A stretch of 64,000 bases of DNA from Aspidiotus rigidus (lineage: Eukaryota; Arthropoda; Insecta; Hemiptera; Diaspididae), in NCBI GenBank assembly GCA_035079385.1, contig JAVHKY010000053.1, positions 1,488,001 to 1,552,000 of the forward strand. The letters run 5' to 3'. Shown here in pieces: positions 13,353 to 25,924 of the stretch. The notes below the pieces were generated by a model. The model did no database searches. It saw only the letters and a program-made list of their open reading frames with translations, and was not told where the DNA came from. A program made the translations under genes and the position numbers. Positions within the stretch are counted from its first letter, which is position 1. Every line of letters begins with the position of its first letter.

Positions 13353-13490
13353 GTGACCTGGCACAAAGAAATCCACTTTATCCGGATTCACTACAATCAG
13401 CAGAAAAGTACCTGTATCATATGTTGCACAGGTACTCTTCTGCTGATTGTACTAAATCCGAATAAGCTGGATTTCTTCGTGCAAGGTCAC
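13353..13490. repeat. 138-bp hairpin with 63-bp arms
   Basis: Arms 13,353-13,415 (starting GTGACCTGGCAC) and 13,428-13,490 (ending GTGCAAGGTCAC) are inverted copies of exactly equal length with about eight mismatches and a 12-nt loop. Both arms, read outward, encode a similar short peptide (NPDKVDFFVPGH on minus, NPNKLDFFVQGH on plus). This suggests inverted duplication of a coding fragment, or chance preservation in the arms. No target duplication is evident. Confidence 0.8.
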
Positions 13491-13796
13491 GTATACTCAG
13501 CACCGAAGTTTTCCCCCCGTTTTTCCGTTTTTTGGTTGCTCCTAAAGCAAAAGGAGGCTATTTACATGCTCGGATGCCACCTCAAGTAAATAATTGCTAT
13601 TTACTTGCTTTTGGTTGTTTTACTTACCAGTAGACACCCTGTGATAACATCGTTCAAGACGCTGGCTTTTCTCATCTTTACTTGTGTGATCATCACCCGT
13701 TCCCAAAGTTTTCTTTGGTCATACGGTTTCCCACGTGTATGATTTGAATATTCCTCCACCATTGAGCTGTTCTTCATTGCTGTATTTGACAACCAT

Positions 13797-14690
13797 AGAC
13801 CAAGAAAGGAAGACATCTACCTGGACACGAAGAATACAGAGCTGATTTTTCCATGGAATGTTCGGAAGCCTCCCCTAATGATGTCTTCAAAAATCCCCGC
13901 GAATCCAAGTTGGGCTTTCCTTTTTACAGCGGGGTAAAGGGGAGAAAATTGAGTTTTTCATCAATAACTTGATAACGAGTACTCCAACAAAAAAAAGTTT
14001 GATATGAAAATTGTTCTACGGCCAATTTCCTACAAAAAATGTTACATGACTTATTCCGTTTGAGTTCATATTTAAGCCGCTAGAGCGCGTCACACCTACT
14101 CGCCTTCTTGTCATATAGGCGCAATACGCGTCACGCATGCGCTATACGCATTAGGATACTGAGGAAAGTAATATAAGAGTCAGTAATACGCTCACTCCTC
14201 ATTGGCAGGTTGCACCGTGAAGAACAAAAGGTTTTTAGATATAAGCAGTAATTTTAATACAAGCAAGCATCAAAACGATAAAAAAATAATACAAATAACG
14301 AAGAGACACGCGTAGGAAGATAGGAACCTAAGCGGTATACTTTTTGCATGACGCGCAAACACGTGCATAAGTGAGAGGTAAAATTTTAGCGCGCTGTCAC
14401 GACAAAACTATCGATTTTTAGAAAAAAAGTAATAGAACATTATTTGTAGGAAATGGAGCATAGAATAATTTTTATTTGAAACTTTTTTTTGTTGGATCAC
14501 TTGTTATCGAGTTATTGACGAAAAACTCAATTTCTCCCCCCTCCCACCGTAAAAGGGAAAGCCACATTAGGATTCGCGGCGATTTTTGAGGACAATTTCA
14601 GGGGAAGGTTCTGAACATTCCATGAAAAAATCAGCTCTGTATTTATCGTATCCAGGTAGCCCTATTTTTCTGGCTTCATTTCTTGGTCTA
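13797..14690. mobile_element. 894-bp foldback element with ~250-bp inverted arms
   Basis: The left arm starts TAGACCAAGAAA and the right arm ends TTTCTTGGTCTA. The arms match, with indels, through 'tacagagctgatttttccat', 'gattcgcgg', 'gaaaactcaattt' and 'tttcctacaaa' to about 14,060 on the left and 14,430 on the right. The short interior contains a CpG-rich patch (14,083-14,160) with several GCG/CGC palindromes. No transposase frame and no clear target duplication are seen. It abuts the larger foldback that begins at 14,784. Confidence 0.7.
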
Positions 14691-14783
14691 CCAGTGATTT
14701 GTCATCTTTTCTCTTCCTTGATGTTTCGTGCGCTTTCTCCTAATGTCGAACATTCTCCTAGTCTTGCCAATGTAGATACCTTC

Positions 14784-17628
14784 TAGTACTAGCGGTTAGT
14801 GAAATGATACTGCAAAATTTAGTTATACAATGATACTTGGTATTGTAGTAGTTATGACCGTAAAGAACATTTTCAGAAGGCGTGCCACTCAAAATTTCCC
14901 TTAGGGGGCTGGAGGGGGGCCAAAATGTCTCAAAAATCAGTATTTTGCTAATATCTCAAGAACGGTTGGGTATAGGGGAAAACTACCTCGGTACAAAAAT
15001 AACCTCCGTATAATTGTACGTAAAAAACGTTCCCTTCATTTTTTCGCTACGACTCACCGTTAAACCACAATCGACGCACGAAAATTGAAGCGCGTAAAAA
15101 AACACATAGTCGGGAGTATGTACATAGTTACGCGCGACGCCACGCGGTGCACGGTTATGCCGTGGCTCGGTTTACCAGCTACGCTACGCCATGTTACCAT
15201 CGTTTTCAACATTAAAGGAGAGAAAGTACGAGTTCGAAAATTTTTCAAAAAAATACCAAAAAAAAACACTCACGCTAACACACGACTTTTCTTCTTACAT
15301 ACTCATAACTCATTAAGAGAGTAACTCCCACTCTTTGTACTAAATACTGATTACCTATCAATCAAGTCCGATACATTGTAGAATCAATAGTAAAACTCAG
15401 TTTATGAAGCTTATCATCATGACGCACATCATCTCATAACACAATAAGGAAACGTAAATTTATTTTATTTAATCAAAAATAAGCAATTTTTTCAACGGTT
15501 TTTATTTACTATTATTTGGAACGATGTTGAGAATTGTCACCAATAATGACCATCGAAGTATGTGACCGCAAACGGAAGAACGTGCCTTAGCGGCAAAACG
15601 TTTGTTTCTAAGACGAGAAAAAACAACTTTGAATTTAAATAAAAAAGAAATAAAAAATTAAATTGAAAAATAGCAATTGAAAATAATATTCCTATCTCCT
15701 GAGACACCTCAAAAAGCTGTCCCAATTAAAAATAATACTCCCACCTCCCGAGATACCTTAAATCGGCGTAATACTTCCTTTTTTTTAGCTCGAAAAATCA
15801 ATAAAACTTATCTTCATTTTTCCATCTACAGCAATAAAATAAATGGCGAATTTCTTATCAACTAATAGGTTTATTGATTATCAAATGTTATAAATTTCTA
15901 AACAGACACCGGGTGTACCCTTTTCCAATGAGGAAAGTCGGCAAAAAAACGTGCACCCTGTGGTCTGGAAATTAGATTTGCGTCTTCGTATTCAAGCACT
16001 TCTAAAACAGCTTAATAATTACTTCTCCCTAAACGTTAATGTTAGTCTAATATTGGTCTAGTATACTGTATATTAGTCTGAAAGGCTCAATTCCTTATCA
16101 TCTCCAATTCCTGGCATCACTTATTGCTATCACCAGGCGCTCTTCTTTTCATCCGCTCATAAATCGTAGTCACGCTCTCATCACCACCTTCTATGCAAAT
16201 TTCATCCCAATATTCTTTAACTGGGAATCTAGTTACAAGGACATCCGGGGAAAAAAATGGACAAAATCTATATTGAAGCCAAACAAGCAACCAATGACCC
16301 ATCAGTCAACCCTTCATTCTTTCCCTCACGTTCCAACCTTTCCAAACATATTCAAAAATTAATAATACACCTCTCGAGCCTGGTTTACTCATAAGTCTAA
16401 CCTCAAATCTCACTCAGAAAAACCATTCCAAATTAAAAATAATATTCCCATGTCCTGAGACACCTGAAATCAAACTACTGACCATCACATATACACAAAA
16501 AAATGATCTACAAATCAATAATCTTCAAGCTAGTCTCGCAGTATATTTGATGAACACTAAAAAATTGTACTCCTTCATAGATGTATGGATTTCCAAACTA
16601 AAGGTTTTTACAATTGAATTTGACTAATAATAATAAAAAAAAAAAAAGGAACAGCCCAACACAAAAAATAAAGATTCTTCATGACAATTAGTACTGAAAA
16701 CAAGAGGATAAGAAAATCCCCTTCTCATGATGTAAGCAGCTATAAGTGGTTCAAATGTTTAATAGTGAGAATTTTCCAAAAAATTGATTACATCCCAAGA
16801 ACTACTCATTCAATCGTCAAAAAAATTGCAGGTGCACATCTCTAGCTATTAAAGGAAGGCGGTTGTTGGTAAATGAAAAACTCAAGCGAAAAATTTGATA
16901 ACGTAATAAAAAATTGCTTATTTTTGATTAAATAAAATAAATTTACGTTTCCTTATTCTGTTATGAGATGATGTGACGTCATGATGATAGGCTTCATAAA
17001 CTGAGTTTTACTATTGATTCTACAAATATCGGACTTAATTGATAGGTAATCAGTATTTAGTACAAAGAGTGGGAGTTACTCTCTTAATGAGTTATGAGTA
17101 TGTAAGAAGAAAAGTCGTGTGTTAGCGTGAGTGTTTTTTTTTGGTATTTTTATGAAAAATTTTCGAACTCGTACTTTCTCTCCTTTAATGTTGAAAACGA
17201 TGGTAACATGGCGTAGCGTAGCTGGTAAACCGAGCCACGGCATAACCGTGCACCGCGTGGTGTCGCGCGTAACTATGTACATACTCCCGACTATGTGTTT
17301 TTTTACGCGCTTCAATTTTCGTGCGTCGATTGTGGTTTAACGGTGAGTCGTAGCGAAAAAATGAAGGGAACGTTTTTTACGTACAACTATACGGAGGTTA
17401 TTTTTGTACTGAGGTATTTTTCCCCTATACCCAACCGTTCTTGAGATATTAGCAAAATACTGATTTTTGAGAGACATTTTGGCCCCCCTCCAGCCCTCTA
17501 AGGGAAATTTTGAGTGGCACGCCTTCTGAAAATGTTCTCTACAGTCATAAGTATTACAATACTAATTATAAATTTATAACTAAATTTTGCAGTATTCCAT
17601 CATGTTTTGTCAGTAACCGCTAGTACTA
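14784..17628. mobile_element. 2.85-kb element with ~710-bp terminal inverted repeats
   Basis: The ends are TAGTACTAGCGGTTA (14,784) and its inverse TAACCGCTAGTACTA (to 17,628). The inverted arms run 14,784-15,492 and 16,909-17,628 and are nearly identical over most of their length, including a shared 79-codon open frame with only two or three amino-acid differences. Such similarity suggests recent insertion or arm-to-arm conversion. The trinucleotide TTC flanks both ends (14,781-14,783; 17,629-17,631), a possible 3-bp target duplication. The 1.4-kb interior has no recognisable transposase. The superfamily is unassigned. Confidence 0.85.
16117..16302 (-). pseudogene. coding-like remnant inside the 2.85-kb foldback
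   Basis: A 61-codon minus-strand frame whose latter part (VTRFPVKEYWDEICIEGG and what follows) has protein-like composition. It lies in the interior between the long inverted arms. I do not recognise a family. If it is a real remnant, it would be the only trace of coding content in the element. Confidence 0.2.
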
Positions 17629-17631
17629 TTC

Positions 17632-20600
17632 GCGCATTTCGCAACTGAGCTTATCCTTTCCTTCTGTCTAGTTGTTTCTTATTCCCTTCACCATGGGTGG
17701 GTTTTTATGGATACCCACAATCACATAGAAACCGCTGACGCCCTTCATCACCTTGTTTGCGCGCTTTCCTGATGTGTATGGTATCGATCCGGAGTGCTTT
17801 CTTACTGTGCTGTCAGGGTTCCCTTCTTTGCTTTCATTTTCCTAATGATTCGCTCCTAGAGTAGCCATTGGCTGTTGCGATCTGCTTAACGATCTTAATG
17901 TCTTTCCTCTTCTCTTCATTGTTCTTCAGGACAGAAATTGCTCAGTGCAGTAATTCTGAATCGCCGTTTGAGGTGATGGTTGAGGAGTCGTTTGGGATGA
18001 TGGTGTCGGTGCGCGTTGGCTTCCTGTAGATTCCAACAGGGAAGCTGCTCTATTGCGGGGGTTATTTCGAAGAATTTACCGTGCGCCAGGTGATGTCCGA
18101 CCAAAACAAAAATGGTCCAAGTCTCCCTCCTATCATACATAAGAATTGGGCTTGGAAAAATTTCTACTCTCTAGGCACGATAGATGATAGGAGAGGGACT
18201 TTCAAACATTTCGACCTCCGAGCTGTTATACGATAGAAGGGGGTTGTAAGTGAAGGGTGACCACTTGGTTCAGTATTCCATAGTAAGCGAAGTACACGAG
18301 CTCAAACCATCGAAAACCAGCTTTTTGTGCAAGTATACAGAGTATACAAAAGATATTGTCAGCATAAATTCTTGTAGAGGACGTTGGCCTATTCAAAGTC
18401 AAGACGACAGCTTTATTTGAATATTAATTGCTAAGAAGCCTTTGAAATGTAGAAACATCTCCGGCAAAAGATCATACACGCAAACTAGACTAACTTTTCT
18501 TATTTGCTGTACGAGAATTACACACGCGAGCGGATTTTGTGGTATATTAAATGTTCCCGAAGCATATCTGAAAGAAGATACTCGCTTTTAATACAATCGC
18601 TGTACGGTGATAGGTCATTAAGCGTATATTTCTGTCGAGATAGTATTTGATTCGCCGTATCTTCCATTCAATATCGGCGAGGAAAAAATCAGACAGAATA
18701 CCTGTTGAGCGCTCTAGACGTAGGCAGGTATCGTTTATTTGCATTGAATTTTATCGATGTAGACACCGTTACGTATTTGCATATAATGCCGGCCTATCTA
18801 TAAGAGACGGGAAGAAAAAACACCGCACGCAGGCACTGATGAGGTGTTAATTGTAACTATTTCTGAATTCGAGTAATATTTTTACAATTTGTGCAGAATT
18901 TTCCGTCGATGTATAAAGCAGACCTAAAATGTATCCAAATCACTTTTGGTTCTAGAAGGTGTTTACACTTCTCCGCTAACCTTTAAGTCGGTTAAATGTA
19001 AACATTCATATGGTAAACACACGTGTATTTCTTCTGGGCGTTCACACCTACCATCTATTTTCACATTTATTCTTCTATTTTGTGGCATAAATTGTTACTG
19101 TCACCGTAGCGTGACATTGCAGTATTTTTTCGGTCGTCCTTTTTAGCAACGGGTCGTCAAATGTATCATTAATGACGCCCCTGAACGCACGGAGCCTCGT
19201 CGAATTGTTTTCCTTGCTGTTTGGAATCAGCCTTCCGAATCTCGTACTACAAATAGACAGTAAGCTAGTGAAAAATGCCGCTAAACTGAAGGGGGAGCGA
19301 TTTGATATTGTAATAAAGATTGACAGCATTGCCAAGTAAGTATCTTCAATGAATGAGTTTGGGAGGTCGTGGCTTAAAAGACAGAATTAAAATCGCGCAC
19401 CTCGTTCTGGACGATTGAGGGAGAGAATCTTTTTCTGTGTCGTTTCAAGAATTGTTTTCTTATAATCTCATTATTTCCACGCTCTCGCCTCAGACGCTTG
19501 GGACAAGATTAACGCCGGAGATTTCAGATAAAACGATGCGAAATAAAGGTCAGGGACAGAGTTTGCAGCACCGAAGATCTTAGTATTGATAAAGGTGGAA
19601 TGAAAGATCACGAATCAGGAATCGAAATGCGGACAGGAAAGGCATCACTTCAAAACGCGATGCTCTAGCAGCGCTCGTTTCTCTAGAAACAAAATGCATG
19701 TAATCGTGAATAATAGACGGTACTAATCACAAACTCTTCGAAAAAGTCTCTTCGTACCACAAAATCGACGCTCAAAATTAAGTTTCGAACCTGCGAACGA
19801 ATTTTTTACGCTAACACTCCGCGCTTTCGGGCGGTATAACAGAACTGAGTTATCGACAAAGAAAAACTACAGCGAACTTTACCTGTAGGTGAATGCTCTC
19901 GAGCATTTCTCATTGGCTCATTGCCTGTTCAGAACGAGTTTGTTTATCGTGAATAACAAAACTATACTTTTCAAGATATCGTACATGAATTTACAACTTA
20001 CAAAGAGCGTGGAACATTCGACGTACCAGTTCTAGTTTTGAAAAAGTTATTCAACTTATAGAGAAGCTGCTGCGGTAGAAAGAATAATTTTTCATCTATA
20101 GTAAAAAACTTCGACGAAAGCAATAATATGTACGACAATAGACTACATACGTAAGTATGGAACGGAGTAAAGATTGCTTATGGACGTTGGAACGGACAAT
20201 GAATCGTGTCTAATACGGTACATTAAAAACATTACGTGACCAAAATCGTACTGAAGTAGTAAAACAAAATACTTTTAATGGCTTCGTTACTAAAAACTTA
20301 AGCATTTTTTTTTCCATACCCTCCGGTCGTAATATAGAGTTATATTAGGCAGTCTGGTAGACACCTTAAAAAAATGGTGAGTTTAACTTCGGTTTTCTAA
20401 GTATTCGTAATCAGTGAGGAAGTTCAAACAAAATACGATAAATTCAGCTGTTCAAATATACTAGGTACCAACGTTTATTTACGAATAATAAATTAATTTA
20501 TTTCCTGATATGGCTTCTAAGCGTACGAAGGTGTCGCGTATCTCCGTGCCGGTAACAATTAAATATCCAAATCAGGTGTTCGCTTCAATTTCTTACGCTC

Positions 20601-22490
20601 GCGTTCGAAATTGGGTTCGTTTTCAAGGCTTTTTACGATCTCTTTTCCGAAAAGATCATTGCACCAAGACCACAGCGCTCATTTCAGGAAATGCACGCGC
20701 GAAGAGAAACGCTGAAGAACAGGAAACGGTTACAATCCACCAGTAAAATGAGAATAAGTATTCGAAATAATAAATTACTTTTCTCAGCAATTGTGGCATA
20801 ATTTATTCCCTACAGATGGAAAAGAATTAGAATGATAAAGTAAAAGGAAAAAATGTATTCTGTTGAACGTGTTTCTTTAAAACTCTTGGAGCTGATAATG
20901 ATATGCTGCGAGAACAATAAAATAATTCTTGATTTTTGAGATACGCGACTTGAAACGAACAAGAAAAAGGCGAAAGTCAAATTCAATATTTTTACGAATA
21001 CACTGTGTATAGAAGTCACAGAATACAGAATTTAAAACTTCCTTGATCCTCAGTTTTTCTTGTAAATAAAGTAGAGAGTTTTGGTCCTGATTCTTGCAAT
21101 TGAGGGGGACGTACCGTACATGTACATAATTCTTTCCCATCTTCGTTCTATTCAATTAAAGAGCTGCTAACAGCCTGTCATCAGGGCTAAGAGCTCGGTG
21201 GTGTTGACTTCAGAAACGGGAGAGGATTTTCGATTGTTCAAGAGGATGGAGAGTCGTCAGATAGTGTTTCTATGTGATCGTAAGGGATGAGTAAGGAGTT
21301 GTGGAGTGGGACAATTTGGAGGCAGGGAGATATATGTTGAGGAGGATAAGTTTTGCAATCAGGGCATATGAGTAACAAGATACCCGTGCGTCAATTTCTA
21401 GGCGAGTGAAATCTGCTCAATCGATCTTCACTCAATATGCACCTCGAGTTTTGACGTACGACTATTGCGGATAAAAAAGAAAAGTTGTGTACATATTTCA
21501 ATAAGTTGAAATTAAGGAAAGGAGGTAAAGAAAAATTAAGTGGTCTTGCGATGGAAATCCGAACCAACGTTTCAGACCAACCTGAATTCAAAGAACTTGT
21601 TCTTGAAAAGTTTCTGATGATTCGGGAACTTGGAGGAGACTATACGGATGATTGAAAATTGTTCACACTGGAACTCTAATGATAAAGGGAAAGGGAATAA
21701 ATACTTCGTAGGCTGTTCGGGGTTGCCTTCATTAACTGTGTTAATCGAGGCAAAAAGGGAACTTGTTTTATGGGGATTCCTTTGTTTATCCTTTTTCTAA
21801 ATAAAGATTGAACTTCATTCGTCGCCACAGCTCTCCTCTCTGTAATCAATGTTCCTCTATTCTTGAGTTGGGAGTCTTAGAAGAGCCTTCCCCTTTTCTG
21901 TTAGATTCCTAAAAATAGGTCATTCCTCTCGCCCTTCTACCTTTCAGTCGACATTTTTTCAAATCCTACTCCTGACATCGAATTCTAACATCATCTCTTA
22001 ACCAAGCTTCCAAGTTTCCTTGACCTTACACCGTAACTTTTATGAGTCCGTCTCCCCAAACCCATCCTCGAGTGAGTTGACGTAACATCCTGATGATGTC
22101 GAACCCTCATTAAACTCGTAATTTCGTCAAGTTCCTAAATTAGATAATGCTTACACGACGTCACATCATTTTGTTCGTAATTTTCCTTAGACCATTCTCT
22201 GGAAGAATTTTAGTTGAAAATCCTGCCTCGACGACGTTAATTCTCTTCCCGCTTTTCGTCTGTAGGGCTAGCATCACGTAATTTCACAAAATCCGGATTC
22301 CTTATGAGGTATTTCTTGTGATTTCCAGCGCACAATAAATGTTGGTCTTTCAGAGGATCTCGATAAGTATTATGAAGACCAAAAATCGACACTTGTATCC
22401 ACATAAAAACCAGAATTCCTTCTCGTAACGTTTCGAACGCATCGGTTCACTTTTTGATCTTCAAAATACTCATTATATTCGTATCCACGG
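17632..22490. other. mostly unassigned sequence
   Basis: A copy of the dispersed 'gataggagagggacttt...tttcgacctccgagct' module lies at 18,180-18,240. The rest (18.3-21.0 kb in particular) is rich in CG dinucleotides, with no tandem structure and no matches elsewhere in the window, so it is probably single-copy. A 78-codon open frame at 20,510-20,746 (+) has no recognisable homology. I found no RNA gene. Confidence 0.45.
21225..21400 (-). pseudogene. possible LINE C-terminal zinc-knuckle remnant
   Basis: The minus strand reads CPDCKTYPPQHISPC followed by LHNSLLIPYDHIETL-like sequence. A C-x2-C...H...C knuckle near the end of the pol protein is usual in I/R1-type non-LTR retrotransposons. The fragment is short and no RT is seen next to it, so this is a tentative reading. 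It could be chance. Confidence 0.25.
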
Positions 22491-22494
22491 TTAA

Positions 22495-22925
22495 AAGGCT
22501 CTAGCCGGGTAAGGGGGGAAAATGGCCTTGGTCGGAAAATGTTTTCAAATGTCCTTCAAAATGTTGTCCCCAATGAGAAAACTCGAAATCCAAAAAATTG
22601 GACCCATCCGCTCACCCACATGGGCTGCAGAGCCATTTTTAGGCATAAAATCCAAATGGCTGTATCTCAGCCAATAATGATCGCACAGCGATGAAACTTC
22701 GGGACATTTTAGTATATCTGAACGTTCATCCGTGGTATTTTTTTCAAAAACAATCATTCATATTTTCCCCAGTTTCTAGCTATAACAAAACTTCAAACTC
22801 GAATAAAAAAAAAAATTGGGGGGGAGGCACCTGGGGAAAATCGTTTATTTGAAGCGCCATACTCTCTGCTACAACATACATGAGTACCACAGTCCTCGGT
22901 GGGATGCAACATTCCCAAAAAAATC
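22495..22925. other. repeat-like noncoding block
   Basis: Contains 'gtatctcagccaataatgat', a poly-A tract followed by 'ttgggggggaggcacctggg' (22,802-22,835), and text resembling TIR-element interiors elsewhere in the window. I could not pair its ends. Confidence 0.35.
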
Positions 22926-23084
22926 AATATTTAATGACTTTCTGTGATTTTTCCATGAGTAGCGGGGTAAACTATGACTGCTACCGCAATAGACCGCGAG
23001 AAATCAATGGTCAATGTTCGAGGTGAAAAATACGCACTCCTCCATGAGATGAAATGGGAATGTTGATAGACCAAAAATATATTT

Positions 23085-24345
23085 TTAGTATTTCGTTTAT
23101 CGATTTGGTCAATTCTTATGTAAACACGTCCACCGATTAGGTGAAGTACCTTAGATTGAGAAAAATAGTTGAAAAATTCTCCAGTCGCTGGAACAGTCTG
23201 AAAATAGTAGAGAAGTGAGAAAATCCACTTTTTCACCCTGGAGGACCGTGAGTTTTGGTATTTCATTCATCAATTCGTTCAATTCCTAAGTAAACATGTA
23301 CGCCAAGTTTGAAAAAAATAGTCAAAAAATTCTCCAGCCGCTGTAATGGTCTGGAAAGGACAAATAATTGAATATCCAATTTTTTACCCTGGAGGCCCGT
23401 GAGTTTTGGTATTGCGTTCATCAATCAGGTCAATTCTTATGTAAAGACATCCGCCGAAGCCGAAAAAAATGGTAAAAAAATTCTCCAGCCGCTGGAACCT
23501 TCTGGAAAGGACAAATAATCGAGAATATATAATTTTTTACCCTGGAGGACCGCCATTTTTGGTATTTTGTTCATCAATTAGGTAAATTCTTAAGTAAACA
23601 TGTCCGTCGAGTATGAAAAAAATAGTCAACAAATTCTCCAGTCGCTGGAACAGTCTGGAAATAGCAGAAAATCGAGGAAGTCCACTTTTTCAACCTGGAG
23701 AACTGCGATTTTTCATATTTCATTCATCAATTACGGCAAATCTTATGTGAATTCATCCGCGGAGTCGGGAAAAAATAATCAAAAAATTCTCCAGTTTCTG
23801 GGATGCCCTGGAAACAGTGAAAACTCTAGGTAATCCACTTTTCCAACATGTAAAACCGTGATTTTTCATATTCTGTTCATCAACAAGGTCAATTCTTATG
23901 TAAATACATCCGCCGAGTTGGAAAAAAATAGTCAATAAATTCTCCAGTCGTTGGAACGATCTAGAAATAGTACCAAATCCAGGAAATCAACTTTTTCAAC
24001 ATGGAGAGCCCTGATTTTTGATATGTTGTTTATCAAAAAAGTCAAATCTTATGTTAATAACTCCGCCGAGTTTGAAAAAAATAGTCCACAAATTCTTCAG
24101 TCGCTGGAATAGTCTGCAAATGAAAAATTGAAAATATCTGCTATTTGAACTTGTAGAATCGTGATTTTTATATTGTATTTATCAATAAAGTCAATTTTTG
24201 ATTAAATACATCCCTATCTCGAAAAAAATATTCAATAAATTCTCCAGACGCTCATTGGTATGGTCGATTCTTCTAAGAACAGTTACGCCGAGTTTTAAAA
24301 AAATTGAAAAAAATTCTCCAGTCGTTGGAACGCTCTAAAAATATT
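23085..24345. repeat. tandem array of a ~152-bp unit, about nine copies
   Basis: The signature 'aaaaatagtcaaaaaattct' followed by 'ccagtcgctggaa' recurs at about 23,158, 23,310, 23,461, 23,615, 23,768, 23,920, 24,072 and 24,220, with a compressed copy at 24,296. Each unit also contains 'ttcatcaattnggtcaattc' and 'gtaaacatgtccgcc'. Regular spacing of ~152 bp marks this as a minor satellite or minisatellite. Open frames crossing it are repeat artefacts. Confidence 0.9.
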
Positions 24346-24714
24346 AAAAAATCAAAGATACACACCCGCCACAATGATTCATTTGTCACTTTTCCCCCCT
24401 CGAGTCGCAGCGGTACAAATTGTGTTACTGATAGCCGTGCACTCGCATGATGTGGAGGAATCCTTTTCCGAGACACAAGAAGACAATCATCTCCTTTGTA
24501 TTGTCATGCTCATGAATTCCAATATTTGAAGCATTGTCACCTCAACTCGAGAGAAGATTCCTGCACTTCATGGAAGTGCGCGGCTCCTAGTAACACAGTT
24601 TGTACCTCTACGACTTCAGGGGAACAAAAATAAACATTCAACACTTTAAAGTAAAGGAAATGAATCTTAGAGCTGGGTGTGTATCGGTTTCTTACTATTT
24701 CCAGAGCGTCCCAG

Positions 24715-24957
24715 CGACTGGAGAATTTATTGACTATTTTTTTCCAACTTGTAAGACTTATTAACATAAGATTTGACCTAATTGATAAACAACATACCAA
24801 AAATCAGGGTTCTCCATGTTGAAAAAGTTGATTTCCTGGATTTGGTACTATTTCCAGATCGTTACAGCGACTGGAGAATTTATTGACTATTTTTTTCCAA
24901 CTCGGCGGATGTATTTACATAAGAATTGACCTTGTTGATAAACAGAATATGAAATAC
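24715..24957. repeat. inverted copy of ~1.5 units of the 152-bp array
   Basis: Read on the minus strand, this segment matches 23,867-24,110 almost base for base, including array-specific stretches such as 'gtaccaaatccaggaaatca'. It therefore arose by inverted duplication of those particular units, giving a ~1.1-kb palindrome with a ~600-bp centre (24,111-24,714). Confidence 0.88.
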
Positions 24958-25317
24958 GTGGTCATCAGGATTATGCCGAAGTTTTCCCGGATCTGCGAAG
25001 TTTTCCTGGATCTGCGGAAGATTAGTAAGTTGACCTCTTTGTGTCTTCTGGGCAACATCAATAGACTGACAAAATTTTTGCACCTTCGCGCTGAAATGTC
25101 CCTGAACCACCACCAACAAGCTTAATAACGACACTTTCCCTCGAGTTTAAATCTCTTTGAAAAGATTTTTTCCGAATCCCCTGATGCCGTCAAGTTTCGA
25201 GCTTTCACGTCTCTTCTTGATGAAATCCGGCTTAGATTTTTCGCTCCCCCTTCCTCTCCGCCCGTCGGACCAGTTTGAATAAACGTCTTCTCCCAAGCCG
25301 ACGATATAAAACTTCAT

Positions 25318-25430
25318 AGGTTCTTCAACGGAGTTAAACGAGGAGTGGCATGGGGTACGTAAGACGTCATCAGCCTGTGACGTCACAAAGCTCACCTATG
25401 ACGTCATCACATTGTGACGTCACAGGTCCG
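25318..25430. repeat. TGACGTCA-pair dispersed repeat, copy 1
   Basis: Starts 'ggttcttcaacggagttaaa' and 'cgaggagtggca', then carries three exact TGACGTCA palindromes (25,378-25,385; 25,399-25,406; 25,415-25,422) and 'caggtccgg'. The same order of motifs is found at 26.2, 50.5, 50.7 and 57.2 kb. TGACGTCA is the canonical CRE (ATF/CREB) palindrome. Whether that matters here is unknown. Confidence 0.8.
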
Positions 25431-25499
25431 GATGCAATTTTGTCGAAGTTGAAATCCGTAAGGTCGATGATACATTGAGGTCGAACGAATTGGTCGAAT

Positions 25500-25924
25500 T
25501 ATCACCAAATAGAACTCACCGATATACTGGAATACTTTGAAGATAAATGGATTGGTCGGTTAAAAAGGAGGACGAGGAAGCAACCACGCTACCCTATTGT
25601 CCTATGGAACCAATATGATGCTACCCTTGAAGGATTACCTCAAACGAATAATTCGGTGGAAGGCTGGCATCGCATCGCGGATTCGATGCATTAACAACGT
25701 AGTATCACCATTCCTTAAGGGAAGTTATTGAAAATTTCCGTCGTAAACAATCGTTGACTGAAGTGGTGGTTGAGCAGGACTGTGCAGGAGGTCCCCCTCC
25801 CAAGAAGAAAAAACGGGTCATCTTAAAAGAGGATAGATTAGTTACCATCGTCCTGAGGTACGAAGACGAAAGTGATGCCGTGGAAAGCTACTTGAGGGGC
25901 GTGGCCTATAAATTAAAATATTAA
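25500..25924 (+). pseudogene. MULE transposase C-terminal fragment
   Basis: The plus strand reads DILEYFEDKWIGR, then PIVLWNQYDATLEG and LPQTNNSVEGWHR. After a TAA at about 25,692 and a frame change, it continues SLREVIENFRRKQSLTEV and ends at a TAA (25,922-25,924) after a lysine-rich PPPKKKKR stretch. The 'YFEDtyiGR...P.fpi.lWN.yd...LpRTNNSVEGWH' order is characteristic of the C-terminal part of insect MULE-type (FLYWCH/MULE) transposases. The catalytic core upstream is missing; the sequence before it is the TGACGTCA repeat. Between the WHR motif and SLREV, the usual 'HPtiwkfl' segment is mostly deleted. This is a non-functional relic. TGACGTCA repeats lie on both sides, so it may have been the gene of that repeat family, but no TIR proves this. 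Confidence 0.75.

Noticed and set aside
15085..17315. Paired 79-codon frames in the arms of the 2.85-kb foldback as a real protein
   Set aside because: They are duplicated because the arms are inverted copies. Composition is not convincing and no family is recognised.
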